DNA of 64,000 bases from an uncultured bacterium (GCA_945831585.1 CAMACY010000003.1:1-64000); one strand, 5' to 3'; positions 45,295-53,553 are shown, counted from the first letter of the stretch. Translations and numbers: made by a program. The notes: generated by a model not told the origin, from the sequence alone.

Positions 45295-47270
45295 CAGAAG
45301 CTGAGCGTGCAGCCCGCGTGAACACTCGTGCCGGCGTTGAGCAGGGCGTCCGCATCCGATACCCACGACGGCTCCGCCACGAAGCGCTGATTGGTGAGGT
45401 TCTCCACGCGCAGGTGCAGCCGCAGATGCTCACTGAGCGTGTAGTGGGCGTACCAGCGCAGGATGTAGTAGTTGTCCTGCCGCTGCTGATTCCAATCTGT
45501 GCGACCGACGGCGGCGCTCAGCCCCACACCGGTGGTGAAGCGCTCCGTGGGGCTGGTGTGGATGTCACCTGCCCAGACCTGCCGCGCGGTTTCGGCCAGC
45601 TGTTTGTCGCCGGACTTGGGCTGCGTCAGCGTGTAGGAGAGGCTGTAGCCTGTGTTCCACGCGCGCTCCCAAGTGCCGCGCAGCGCCAGCTCGACCCCCT
45701 GCGCGGTGCTGTGCCCGTGTGCGTTGATGTAGTGGTAGCCATCGGCTCGCTCCTCCGTACCGATGTGATCCTCCAGCCGCGTCCAGAACAGGGTGACCGA
45801 AGCGCGGTGGTCGCGCAGGTACTCCTGCTCGAAACCCGCATCAACCGTCAGATTCTGCTCGACATCCAAGTCGGGATTGCCATGGTAGAGAGCCCCCCAG
45901 GAGCTGACATAGGTGCTGTTGCTGCGCTGGAAGGAAGTGGGGGCGAGGTAGCCCCTGCCGATGCTGCCGAAGAGCCGGCTGCGCTCGCGGTTGAAGCGGT
46001 AGGAGCTCGCAGCGCGTGCCGTTGGCAGACCGGAGAAAACGCTGCTCTGATCCCAGCGCAGCGCTAAGCTGTTTTCCCAGCTCTTCCTCGGGCTGTAGAC
46101 ATGCTCGGCAAAGAGCGCGTACACATTTTCAAGACTGCGGCTGTCGTTGCGTGTGCCGCTGCCGCTGTCTGCTGTGTACAGGCTGCGGTTCCACGCCAAA
46201 CCGCCTGTGCTGCGGTGATGCTCGTTCCAGCGGTAGGCGTTGCGCCACTCCACTTGCACATTGCGGAGATTCGCGCTGTACGGCGAGCCCGGGGCGGGCA
46301 TGCTGCTGTCGCTGCCGTAGTAGCCGGCCATGAGGCTCGTGCTGTAGCGCGTGTTGACCTTCGACTCGACCTTGCCCGTCAGCAGGTTGCTGATGAACAC
46401 ATAGGGGGAGACAGCGGGGCTGGGCGGGTAGCTGCTCCAATCGAAGTCGCGGTATGCGTAGTCGGCATCCTCGCGGCGGTAGCTGAGGGTGACATGGGTC
46501 GATTCATTGAGCGCGTAGTCCAGGCGCAGCGCTTCGGCACGGTTGGTGTAGCGCCCGGCATGCTTGAGCCGCACCTTCCCCTTGCCGAGCGTCTCCAAAT
46601 CGTTGTTCGTGTGCTCGTAGGTCGCGGAGAGGAAGTAAGCCAGCTTGCCCGCCTCGCCCTGCGCGGTGAGATTGCCGAGGTAGCTGTCGTGACTGCCGCC
46701 CTCGTTGAAAAGCGTCAGGCTCGGCTTGCCCGCGCCCTTGGGGGTCTGCATATACAGCACACCCGCCATGCAGCCGCCGCCGTAGGTGGCAGCCTCTGCC
46801 CCGCGCAGCAGCTCCAGCTGCCCCAAATCGAAGGTGTTGGCACGCGCCAGTACATTGCTCGTCACCAGCCCGTTGCCCGAACCGGAGTTGAGGCGCATGC
46901 CGTCGAGCATGGTCTGCGTGTAGGCATCGCTCTTCAGACCGCGCACCACCAAGTAGGACGCATTGCCCCGCTGGTTCATGCCGCCACCGGGCATCACATA
47001 TACCCCGGGCACCTGCGTCGTCAGCGCATCGGACACGTTGTAGAGCTGCTGCGTGTCGCGCAGCTCGGCGGGGTTGAGGACAGTGACGGAGACACCCGTG
47101 TCGTTGTAGGGCACGGCTTGACCTCCGTGTGCCGAGACGGTGACGGGAGCGAGCTCCGTTTCAATTTCCGCCTGAAGCTCATTCTGAGCCCAGGCGCAGG
47201 AACCTGCCAACACAAGGGCAGGCACAACGCGCGCAGCACCCCACAGGGGCGCATTCTGTTTCTGTTTCAT
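45294..47270 (-). CDS. TonB-dependent outer-membrane receptor (BtuB-like), cobalamin-riboswitch controlled
   Basis: Outer-membrane receptor for ligand import, 658 residues. A signal peptide (VPALVLAGSCAWA) is followed by a TonB-box-like PVTVSA stretch, a plug domain (VTVLNPAELRDTQQLYNVSDALTTQVPGVYV; ASYLVVRGLKSDAYTQTMLDGMRL; LELLRGAEAATYGGG) and a beta-barrel ending in ...TLSF with a terminal aromatic residue. The riboswitch upstream indicates a corrinoid ligand. ATG 47270 (MKQKQNAPLWGAARVV) is chosen; the longer ORF reads through the riboswitch. First gene of the operon with the solute-binding protein and TonB. Confidence 0.92.
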   Translation of the reverse strand: MKQKQNAPLWGAARVVPALVLAGSCAWAQNELQAEIETELAPVTVSAHGGQAVPYNDTGVSVTVLNPAELRDTQQLYNVSDALTTQVPGVYVMPGGGMNQRGNASYLVVRGLKSDAYTQTMLDGMRLNSGSGNGLVTSNVLARANTFDLGQLELLRGAEAATYGGGCMAGVLYMQTPKGAGKPSLTLFNEGGSHDSYLGNLTAQGEAGKLAYFLSATYEHTNNDLETLGKGKVRLKHAGRYTNRAEALRLDYALNESTHVTLSYRREDADYAYRDFDWSSYPPSPAVSPYVFISNLLTGKVESKVNTRYSTSLMAGYYGSDSSMPAPGSPYSANLRNVQVEWRNAYRWNEHHRSTGGLAWNRSLYTADSGSGTRNDSRSLENVYALFAEHVYSPRKSWENSLALRWDQSSVFSGLPTARAASSYRFNRERSRLFGSIGRGYLAPTSFQRSNSTYVSSWGALYHGNPDLDVEQNLTVDAGFEQEYLRDHRASVTLFWTRLEDHIGTEERADGYHYINAHGHSTAQGVELALRGTWERAWNTGYSLSYTLTQPKSGDKQLAETARQVWAGDIHTSPTERFTTGVGLSAAVGRTDWNQQRQDNYYILRWYAHYTLSEHLRLHLRVENLTNQRFVAEPSWVSDADALLNAGTSVHAGCTLSF

Positions 47271-47289
47271 TGGGTTCGGCCATGGGTTG

Positions 47290-47475
47290 GGGGCGGTGCA
47301 TCGCCACCCCGCATTCCGGCAAGCCCCCATGGCTGGCATTCCGACTCGGCGCTGCTTGCAGCGCGCCACACGGTTGCGGCACAGCGGCGGATTCTCACCG
47401 CCTTCCCCATCTATTTCCTGCGGCATCCCGCCGCCTCCCGGGGGCTCTGGCACGCGCAGCGGACGCGCGTGCCGC
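47290..47475 (-). promoter_or_regulatory. Cobalamin (B12) riboswitch
   Basis: On the minus strand the leader contains the conserved cobalamin aptamer core: GGGAAGGCGGTGAGAATCC, then CTGTGCCGCAACCGTG, followed by the B12 box GAGTCGGAATGCCAGCC (plus coordinates about 47331-47347). Upstream lies the paired GGCACGCGCG / CGCGTGCC arm. Close to the receptor start a GGGGTGG/CCGCCCC hairpin (47290-47310, 20 nt before the ATG) could act as the expression platform by blocking translation. Adenosylcobalamin binding should lower expression of the operon. Confidence 0.93.
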
Positions 47476-47481
47476 GGCGTC

Positions 47482-47510
47482 ATTCTATCGAGTGAGCCTA
47501 GGCGGGTCAA
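47482..47510 (-). promoter_or_regulatory. Promoter of the receptor/SBP5/tonB operon
   Basis: Minus strand: TTGACC, 17-bp spacer, TAGAAT, placing the transcription start just before the riboswitch aptamer. Confidence 0.8.
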
Positions 47511-47558
47511 GCGCAAAGTGGCTTCAGGTAAAGCGTATCACACGCATCCAAAGGATTC

Positions 47559-47839
47559 ATGAATCTGATGACAAGACGAACGATAGGGAAGCATGAAACG
47601 CTGCTTTGCCTCGTTGTGACTGTGGTGTATCTGCTGTTCTTCAGTCCCATGACGTTGCCGATACATCCGTATCATTATGATGGCGTGGCTATCTACGCTT
47701 GTGTAGGTAAGGGTATGACGCACGGTTTGTTGCCGTATCGGGATTTGTTTGATCACAAGGAGCCGCTATTGATCGCCGCTACGGTTGCGTGCTGGAAGAC
47801 GCGCGCAGCGGCCTCGTCTTGCTGCGGCTCAAGGAGTGA
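47559..47839 (+). pseudogene. Remnant of a glycosyltransferase-39/PMT-like membrane protein
   Basis: About 72 codons encode the N-terminus of a polytopic glycosyltransferase of the GT39/PMT type: one membrane helix (LLCLVVTVVYLLFFSPMTL) followed by DGVAIYACVGKGMTHG and the family signature LPYRDLFDHKEPLL. Around 47775 the match ends abruptly and base composition switches from moderate to high GC. In another frame the sequence continues as RYGCVLEDARSGLVLLRLKE and a stop (47837-47839), which looks like the C-terminus of a protein, possibly the same one. This is best read as a gene with most of its middle deleted. The next gene (HAD-FolB fusion) converges on it. Confidence 0.6.
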
Positions 47840-47863
47840 CGCGAGCCCTCCCCCGGAACGGGC

Positions 47864-48838
47864 TCAGAGCTGCACACGGGCAGCGACGGAGCGCGTCTGC
47901 GGCAGGATGTACTTGTGCAGTTCCACGCAGGCTCGGCACGCGCCGAACTCGGCGATGCAGGCGGCGGCGAGCTTGTACGCCAGCGTTTCGAGCAGGACGG
48001 TCGGCTCCGCCGCAGCGATGGCGGCCAAGCGGCGGCAGAGGCGGTCGTAGTCGATGGTGGCGTCCAAATCCTCGCCCATGGCGGCGAAGCGTCGGGGCGG
48101 TGTGATGCGGATGTCGGCGCTCAGGGGCTGGGCGGTGGCGCGCTCCTCCTCCGGCACCCCGATGCGGGCGCTGAGCCGCAGTTGGTGAATGCAGATGCTG
48201 TCGTCGTCAGGGGCGGGGCAGCGCTCCATGAGGCGGCGCAGGGCATCGAGGTCGGGCACGATGAGGTCGGGGCCGGCGGCGGCGAGCCGCGCGGGGCTGT
48301 TGTAGCCGGTGAGCACGCCGATGCCGGTGATGCCGGCGTGGCGGGCGGCGTGGATATCGTGCTCCATGTCGCCGATGAAAGCGGTATCGGCTGCGAGCAG
48401 CCCGTGCTGCGCCATGAGGCTGCCGATGTGCTCCACCTTGTTGCGGATGCCGGAGTGGACGGCCTCGAAGTAGGGGTAGAGCCCCAGCGCACGCGCCTGC
48501 GCCTCAAAAGCGGCGGGATCCATGCTGGTGAGCGCCAGGCAGCGGATGCCCCGCGCGCGGCAGTACTCGAGAAAGGTGCGGGCGTGCGGCAGGATGGTGA
48601 CCCCTACCGGCGAGCGGTCAAAGGCATAGCGGTAGTGGTGCTCCAGCTCCTCCAGCGGCACGCCCGGGGTCTTGCGGGCGTAGTAGTCGGGGTAGGGGAG
48701 CTGAAACTCCTCGCGGAACGCTTCAAGACTCAGCGGCGCACACCCGTATTGCGCGAGCACATAGTTGGTGGCATCGAGGGTGAGCGCGAGGTCGTTGCAG
48801 AGGGTGCCGGACCAGTCGAAGAGGAGGTTGCGGAACAT
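47864..48838 (-). CDS. HAD-family phosphatase fused to dihydroneopterin aldolase (FolB)
   Basis: A 324-residue cytosolic fusion. Residues 1-208 form a HAD phosphatase: FDWSGTL (nucleophile Asp 8; the usual second Asp is Ser 10), LALTS (motif II), RNKVEH (motif III Lys), and IGDMEHDIHAA (motif IV). Residues 214-324 are a FolB domain: IGVPEEERATAQPLSADI, DATIDYDRLCRRL (catalytic Tyr), VLLETLAYKLA (Glu) and ELHKYILP (Lys); these correspond to the known catalytic residues. FolB converts 7,8-dihydroneopterin to hydroxymethyl-dihydropterin plus glycolaldehyde in folate synthesis. The fusion suggests that the HAD domain supplies dihydroneopterin by dephosphorylating its phosphate. Third gene of a unit nadB - RlpA-like - this gene (6-bp gap). 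Confidence 0.88.
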   Translation of the reverse strand: MFRNLLFDWSGTLCNDLALTLDATNYVLAQYGCAPLSLEAFREEFQLPYPDYYARKTPGVPLEELEHHYRYAFDRSPVGVTILPHARTFLEYCRARGIRCLALTSMDPAAFEAQARALGLYPYFEAVHSGIRNKVEHIGSLMAQHGLLAADTAFIGDMEHDIHAARHAGITGIGVLTGYNSPARLAAAGPDLIVPDLDALRRLMERCPAPDDDSICIHQLRLSARIGVPEEERATAQPLSADIRITPPRRFAAMGEDLDATIDYDRLCRRLAAIAAAEPTVLLETLAYKLAAACIAEFGACRACVELHKYILPQTRSVAARVQL

Positions 48839-48844
48839 GGAAAA

Positions 48845-49822
48845 TCAGCGTTTCGCCGGGTCTTGGGCATAGCCCTCCTTGGCGCTGGTGGTGATGATGC
48901 GGTTTTTGAGCTGGTACTTGCGGATGCTTTGCTTGAGCTCGGGGTTGATGAAGGGGTTGTCCTTGCCGTAGCGCGCCCAGGGACCGCCCGGCACGAGGGC
49001 GAACTCCACAAAGCGCCAGTGGACGGTGGCCATGCCCCCGGTGATGCCCAGATAGTCGCGCACGGCGGGCGAGATATCGATGCCGGCGGCCTTGTTGGCC
49101 TGATTCTTGGGGCGCTTGTTGCCGAACACATACTCCCAATCATCGGTGGTGAAGGGGCCGCAGTCCTCCCACTGGGCGTAGCAGTAGCGCCCCTTGTAGT
49201 AAATCTGCACCCACATGCCGCGGCAGACCGACTCGTACTTGCCGCCCTTGTCGCGCCGATACCAGGGGATAACCTTGGCGGCCTCGGGCTTGGGCCCTCC
49301 CTTGTCGATGTCGTTGTAGGGCAGAGCGACGTAAAAGGGATTGAGTAGGGGGGTGAAGCCCTTGGGCGCAAAGGTCTTGGGGTCGCGGTTGGCGGGGTTG
49401 GGGTCGTCGAAGCCGCCGTAGTTGTCGTCCCAGTTGCTATCCCAGCTGCTGGCGGTGTTGGGGGTGGGGTTGCGCTTGGTGGCCAGCTCGCCGATGTAGA
49501 AGTAGGTCGCGGTGATGTCGAAGTGCCAGGGGTAGACGCCGATGCGGCGCACTTGCGGCAGCTTCTTGGGGTCGGGGAAGTTGCGGCGGTGGCTTTGGTC
49601 AAAGGTGGGGCGGATGGGGCCGGCTTTGATGGCGGCGGCGCGCAGACTTTCCTCGCTCATCTGCCGCCGGGTTTCGGAGGCAATGCGGGTGCTGAGCTTG
49701 GAGGCGGGGATGCTGCTGCGCTTTTTGCCGCTGCCGCTCAGCCCGGCCGCACCCGTTGGCAGCGCGCCGAGCAGGAGCGCGGTGAGCAAGAGGGCGGCAA
49801 GAGAGTGACGGAGCAGCGGCAT
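48845..49822 (-). CDS. Secreted protein with RlpA-like double-psi beta-barrel region
   Basis: A 325-residue exported protein of unknown function. It has a signal peptide (RHSLAALLLTALLLGALPTGAAG), a low-complexity Ser/Lys/Arg segment, and a large middle domain rich in Asn, Asp, Pro and Trp (WDSNWDDNYGGFDDPNPAN) without a family I can name. The region RYCYAQWEDCGPF ... AAGIDISPAVRDYLGITGGMATVHWRFV resembles the core of double-psi beta-barrel proteins (RlpA, expansin-like: NDRGPF...IDLS..A...L). RlpA-type proteins act on peptidoglycan, so a cell-wall role is possible, but this is a visual match only. It lies between nadB (21-bp gap) and the HAD-FolB gene. Confidence 0.65.
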   Translation of the reverse strand: MPLLRHSLAALLLTALLLGALPTGAAGLSGSGKKRSSIPASKLSTRIASETRRQMSEESLRAAAIKAGPIRPTFDQSHRRNFPDPKKLPQVRRIGVYPWHFDITATYFYIGELATKRNPTPNTASSWDSNWDDNYGGFDDPNPANRDPKTFAPKGFTPLLNPFYVALPYNDIDKGGPKPEAAKVIPWYRRDKGGKYESVCRGMWVQIYYKGRYCYAQWEDCGPFTTDDWEYVFGNKRPKNQANKAAGIDISPAVRDYLGITGGMATVHWRFVEFALVPGGPWARYGKDNPFINPELKQSIRKYQLKNRIITTSAKEGYAQDPAKR

Positions 49823-49843
49823 GGGGCAGAGCGGGGCGGGGCG

Positions 49844-51442
49844 TTACCAGGCGTGCAGCACGCTGGGGCGCGCCTGTGGCAGCTTGTCGGGCGCATCGAG
49901 GGTGTAGTGCAGCCCGCGGCTTTCTTGGCGGCGGATGGCGCAGTCCACAATGAGCGAGGCCGTGAGCGCCAGGTTGCGCAGGTCAATAATCTCGGGCGTG
50001 ACGCGGTAGCCCCAGTAGTACTCGTTGATTTCGCGGTTGATGTTGCGCAGGCGTGTGGCCGCGCGCTGCAAGCGGTGGTTGGTGCGCACAATGCTCACAT
50101 AGTCGGTCATGGTGCGGCGCACCTCGTCCCAGCAGTGGTAGAGGATGGCGAGGTCATCGCGCTCGGCCTTGGCACCGTGGCGCCAGGCGGGAATGGGATA
50201 GTCCTCCATGCTGTGCGCCAGCGGTAGGGTGCGCAGCATGCGGCTGAGGGCGCGCTTGGAGATAACCACGCACTCCAGCAGCGAGTTGGAGGCCAGTCGA
50301 TTAGCTCCGTGCAGCCCCGTGCAACCCGTCTCGCCCGCTACGAACAGCCCGCGCAGCGTGCTCGCGCCGTCGATGTCGGTCTGCACCCCGCCGCACTGGT
50401 AGTGGGCAGAGGGCACCACGGGAATCATGTCCTTCTCCGCGTCGATGCCGTAGCTCTTGCAGGTCTCGTAGATGTAGGGGAAGCGCTCCGCCATGAATCC
50501 CTTGGGCTTGTGGGTCATGTCGAGGTACATGCAGGGGTGCCCCGTGCGCAGAATCTCGCTGTTGATGGCGCGCGCCACGATGTCGCGCGGCGCCAGACTC
50601 TTGCGCGGGTCGTACTTCTGCATAAACTCCTTGCCGTCCGGCCCTTTGAGGATGCCGCCTTCGCCGCGCACCGCCTCGGAGATGAGGAAGGTGAGCCCGT
50701 CGCGGTCGCTGCTCTTGGGGTTGTAGAAGGTGGTGGGATGGAACTGGACAAACTCAAGATTGCTGATGTTGGCTCCCGCGCGCCAGGCCATTGCCACGCC
50801 GTCGCCGGTGGCCGTGGCGGGGTTGGTGGTGTACATGTAGACGCGCCCCGTGCCGCCCGTGGCGAGCAGGACGCGGTCGCTGCGGAAGATGTCGACCTCA
50901 CCCGTGGCGGGATCGAGCACATAGGCACCCAACACACGATCCTCCGTCACGCAACCGAGCTTGGCCGTGGTGATGAGGTCGATGGCAATGCGGTGATCCA
51001 GCAGGGTGATGTTCGGGTGCGCTTGAGCGGCGTGGAGTAGTTTGGTGCTGATTTCCAAGCCGGTGGTGTCCTTGGCGTGCAGGATGCGGCGCTTGCCGTG
51101 ACCGCCCTCGCGCCCGAGCTCGAACTCGCCGTCCTTCTCGGTGTCAAAATCGACCCCCCAGGAGAGCAGGTCGCGGATGGCGGCGGGAGCCTCCGTCACG
51201 ATCGTGCGCACGGCGGCCTCATCGCAAAGTCCGGCTCCGGCATCGAGCGTATCGGCTACGTGCTCCTCAAAGCTGTCATTCTTGTCCGTCACGGCGGCAA
51301 TGCCACCCTGAGCCTTGGCGGAGCTGGAGACAAGGGGGTCGCTCTTGCACAGGACAATCACCTTACCGTGTTCGGCGGCGCGCAGAGCAAAACTCAGCCC
51401 CGCGACACCGCTGCCGATGACGAGGAAATCTGTTGTAATCAT
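49844..51442 (-). CDS. nadB: L-aspartate oxidase
   Basis: FAD enzyme that oxidises L-aspartate to iminoaspartate, the first step of de novo NAD synthesis with quinolinate synthase NadA. The 532-residue protein has the FAD-binding N-terminus DFLVIGSGVAGLSFALRAAEHG, the segments SSAKAQGGIAAV, EGGHGKRRILHAKDTTG, the substrate-binding loop FVQFHPTTFYNPKS, and ETGCTGLHGANRLASNSLLECVV, as in the fumarate-reductase/succinate-dehydrogenase superfamily. The HGKRR motif and absence of a heme domain favour NadB over FrdA. nadA and nadC are not in the window. First gene of the unit with the RlpA-like protein and HAD-FolB. Confidence 0.95.
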   Translation of the reverse strand: MITTDFLVIGSGVAGLSFALRAAEHGKVIVLCKSDPLVSSSAKAQGGIAAVTDKNDSFEEHVADTLDAGAGLCDEAAVRTIVTEAPAAIRDLLSWGVDFDTEKDGEFELGREGGHGKRRILHAKDTTGLEISTKLLHAAQAHPNITLLDHRIAIDLITTAKLGCVTEDRVLGAYVLDPATGEVDIFRSDRVLLATGGTGRVYMYTTNPATATGDGVAMAWRAGANISNLEFVQFHPTTFYNPKSSDRDGLTFLISEAVRGEGGILKGPDGKEFMQKYDPRKSLAPRDIVARAINSEILRTGHPCMYLDMTHKPKGFMAERFPYIYETCKSYGIDAEKDMIPVVPSAHYQCGGVQTDIDGASTLRGLFVAGETGCTGLHGANRLASNSLLECVVISKRALSRMLRTLPLAHSMEDYPIPAWRHGAKAERDDLAILYHCWDEVRRTMTDYVSIVRTNHRLQRAATRLRNINREINEYYWGYRVTPEIIDLRNLALTASLIVDCAIRRQESRGLHYTLDAPDKLPQARPSVLHAW

Positions 51443-51463
51443 CTTCAGTTCGGAGAACGCGCG

Positions 51464-51492
51464 ATTCTACCAGCTTTTGTCGCCCTTGTCAC
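51464..51492 (-). promoter_or_regulatory. Promoter of the nadB unit
   Basis: Minus strand: GTGACA, 17-bp spacer, TAGAAT; leader of about 15 nt. Confidence 0.55.
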
Positions 51493-51528
51493 GCCGAAAT
51501 CCTATCCCGTTGCGTGTGCGTCGGCGAC

Positions 51529-52938
51529 TCAGGCGGGGGCGTTTTCGGGCTCCTGCTCAGCGCGGGGGCTGTGCTCGAGGTGCACTTGGGTGACGCGGCG
51601 CCCGTCGCTGCCGGTGACGGTGACGAGGTAGTCTTTGATGCGCAGCTGTTCGCCGCACTCGGGCAGGTGCCCCAGCGCATCCGTGATGTAGCCGCCGAGG
51701 GTGGCGGCTCCGCCTTCGCTTTCCAGCTCACCGAGCTCCGGCAGCTCTTCTTCGAGGTCGAAGAGCGAGAGCGCGCCGCTGGCCATGTATTGCCCCTTGC
51801 CGGTGCTCATGAACTCGCTCTTGTCCTCGGCCTCAAACTCGTCGCAGATGTCGTCGCCCACGATTTCTTCGAGCACATCGTCGAGGAACACCATGCCCTG
51901 CGCGTCGCCGTACTCATCCACCACCAGCGCAAAGTGCGTGTGCTCGCGGCGGAAGAACTCCAGCAGGGTGTCGAGCCGCATGGTGTCGGGCACGAGCTTG
52001 AGCTTGCGCTTGTAGCGGTTGAGGTCGCTCTGCCCCTCGCGCACCATGCGCAGTACGTCTTTCACGTGCAGCCAGCCGGCGGCGTTGTCCAGATGCCCGG
52101 AGACGAGGGGGAAGCGGCTGTGGCTGCTGTTGGTGACTTGCTCCAGCAGCTGGTCGAAGGGTTGGGAGATGTCGAGCACCTGCAGCTTGTTGCGCGGCAC
52201 CATGATGTCGTAGACGCTGCGGTCGTTGAGCTCCAGCGCGTTCTTGGAGATTTCGGCTTCGGTCTCTGTCACCTCCTCGGCGCGGCCGCTCTCCTCCACG
52301 ATGAGGGCGATTTCCTCTGCGCTGTGGGTGTTGTTGGCCACGTAGTGCGGGTCGACGCCGAAGAGGGCGTGGGCGATGGCGTTGGCGGTGTTGTTGAAGG
52401 CTTTGACGATGAGCGAGGTGGAGCGGGCGAAGCGCTGCATCCACGGCGCGGTGGCCATGGAGATTTCCAGCGGATGGCGCAGGGCGAGGCTCTTGGGTAC
52501 CAGTTCGCCGAGTACGACGTGGGCAAAGGTGAAGAGGCTGTAGGCGACGATGTAGGAGGTGATGCTGACGACTTCGGACGAAAGGTGCAGGAAGTAGCTC
52601 AGCGGCGGTGCAATGAGGCTTTCGATGAAGGGTTCACCCAGATTGCCTAGCGCGAGTGAGGCGAGGGTGATGCCCACTTGGTTGGCGGAGAGGTAGGTGT
52701 CGAGGTGGCGGACGATGTGCAGGGCGGTGGCGCGGCGGCGAGCCTCGCCTTTGCTGTCGTCCTCATTTTCGGCCAGTTGGCTCTGGCGCACGCGCGAGCT
52801 GGCGAATTCGTTGGCGACGAAGAAGGCGTTGAGGAAGAGGAAGAAGCCGATGCCGAGCAGGAAGAGTACGATGGAGGCCACGCTGGGGTATTCCCAGTGT
52901 AGCTCGGCAATCTCTTCGGGGGTCAGGAAGAAGTTCAT
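51529..52938 (-). CDS. CNNM/CorC-type membrane protein with CBS domains (HlyC/CorB family)
   Basis: A 469-residue membrane protein of the UPF0053/CNNM family, linked to Mg2+ and Co2+ export or tolerance. An N-terminal DUF21 membrane domain (about residues 18-200: IVLFLLGIGFFLFLNAFFVANEF; GNLGEPFIESLIAPP; VLGELVPKSLALRHP) precedes a pair of CBS domains (DRSVYDIMVPRNKLQVLD...; YKRKLKLVPDTMRLDTLLEFF) and a C-terminal CorC/HlyC domain (about 370-460). The start ATG at 52938 overlaps the stop of the upstream zinc-ribbon gene (ATGA), which fixes the start and shows co-transcription. The longer ORF start is an artefact. Confidence 0.92.
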   Translation of the reverse strand: MNFFLTPEEIAELHWEYPSVASIVLFLLGIGFFLFLNAFFVANEFASSRVRQSQLAENEDDSKGEARRRATALHIVRHLDTYLSANQVGITLASLALGNLGEPFIESLIAPPLSYFLHLSSEVVSITSYIVAYSLFTFAHVVLGELVPKSLALRHPLEISMATAPWMQRFARSTSLIVKAFNNTANAIAHALFGVDPHYVANNTHSAEEIALIVEESGRAEEVTETEAEISKNALELNDRSVYDIMVPRNKLQVLDISQPFDQLLEQVTNSSHSRFPLVSGHLDNAAGWLHVKDVLRMVREGQSDLNRYKRKLKLVPDTMRLDTLLEFFRREHTHFALVVDEYGDAQGMVFLDDVLEEIVGDDICDEFEAEDKSEFMSTGKGQYMASGALSLFDLEEELPELGELESEGGAATLGGYITDALGHLPECGEQLRIKDYLVTVTGSDGRRVTQVHLEHSPRAEQEPENAPA

Positions 52939-53195
52939 TGCTTTTCGTAGACACCAGTGTCGCGCTTTTCCAGCACGGTAAAGCCGGCTTTCTTCGCATC
53001 GCTGACGGAGAGGGGCGCGGTGATGTGCGGCACGTTGACGACCCCGATTTTCTTGCGGACGGGGTTTTTGCAGTAGAAGCAGCGCGTGAGCGGCTCGCGG
53101 CTCAGCGGGCGCATGAGCTCGAAGCCCCGGCGACACATGGGGCAGGAGCGCGCAGGGTCTTCGGGGTGCTCGGAGATGTATTCGTAGATTGGCAT
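52935..53195 (-). CDS. FmdB-type zinc-ribbon protein
   Basis: An 86-residue small protein with the FmdB-family zinc ribbon: MPIYEYIS start, CPMC and CFYC knuckles about 20 residues apart, and a charged C-terminal tail. FmdB-family proteins are putative regulatory or assembly factors of unknown function. The start MPIYEY is canonical for the family, and a 33-bp inverted repeat plus a promoter lie just upstream. Translationally coupled to the CNNM/CBS gene. Confidence 0.88.
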   Translation of the reverse strand: MPIYEYISEHPEDPARSCPMCRRGFELMRPLSREPLTRCFYCKNPVRKKIGVVNVPHITAPLSVSDAKKAGFTVLEKRDTGVYEKQ

Positions 53196-53201
53196 AGGCG
53201 A

Positions 53202-53234
53202 GCGCGGGCTATCCTCATTCAGAATAGCCCGCGC
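53202..53234 (-). promoter_or_regulatory. Perfect inverted repeat in the fmdB leader
   Basis: 11-bp arms GCGCGGGCTAT / ATAGCCCGCGC with an 11-nt loop, spanning the -10 box and the leader of the zinc-ribbon gene. No T-tract follows, so it is more likely an operator or leader hairpin than a terminator, though it lies 33 bp after the rpsN stop. Confidence 0.6.
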
Positions 53235-53250
53235 CAAGGAAGATTGTCAA
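53221..53250 (-). promoter_or_regulatory. Promoter of the fmdB-CNNM unit
   Basis: Minus strand: TTGACA, 18-bp spacer, TATTCT; the spacer and -10 overlap the inverted repeat. Confidence 0.6.
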
Positions 53251-53267
53251 GTTCGGAACTGTGGCGA

Positions 53268-53537
53268 TTACCAGCTCGACTTGGTCACACCGGGAATCTG
53301 CCCGGCGTTGGCCAACTCGCGGAAGGCGATACGGGACAGGTGGAAACGGCGCAGGAAAGCGTGGCGACGCCCCGTGAGCTCGCAGCGGTTCACCAGGCGA
53401 ACGGGAGAAGCATTGCGCGGCAGCATCGTCAGACCGATGTAGTCGCCTTCAGCCTTCAGCTTGGCACGGAGGTCTGCATAACGAGCCGCGACAGCTGCCT
53501 TCTTCTTGTTTCTTTCAATCCAGCTTTTCTTAGCCAT
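53268..53537 (-). CDS. rpsN: 30S ribosomal protein S14 (zinc-free form)
   Basis: Small-subunit head protein. The 89-residue length and N-terminus [33 protein letters not shown] match the long, zinc-independent S14; the zinc ligands CxxC of the short form are absent ([40 protein letters not shown]). It is separate from the spc ribosomal operon, as is common for this copy. It has its own promoter. Confidence 0.97.
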   Translation of the reverse strand: MAKKSWIERNKKKAAVAARYADLRAKLKAEGDYIGLTMLPRNASPVRLVNRCELTGRRHAFLRRFHLSRIAFRELANAGQIPGVTKSSW

Positions 53538-53553
53538 AACTTTGTGGGGGGCT

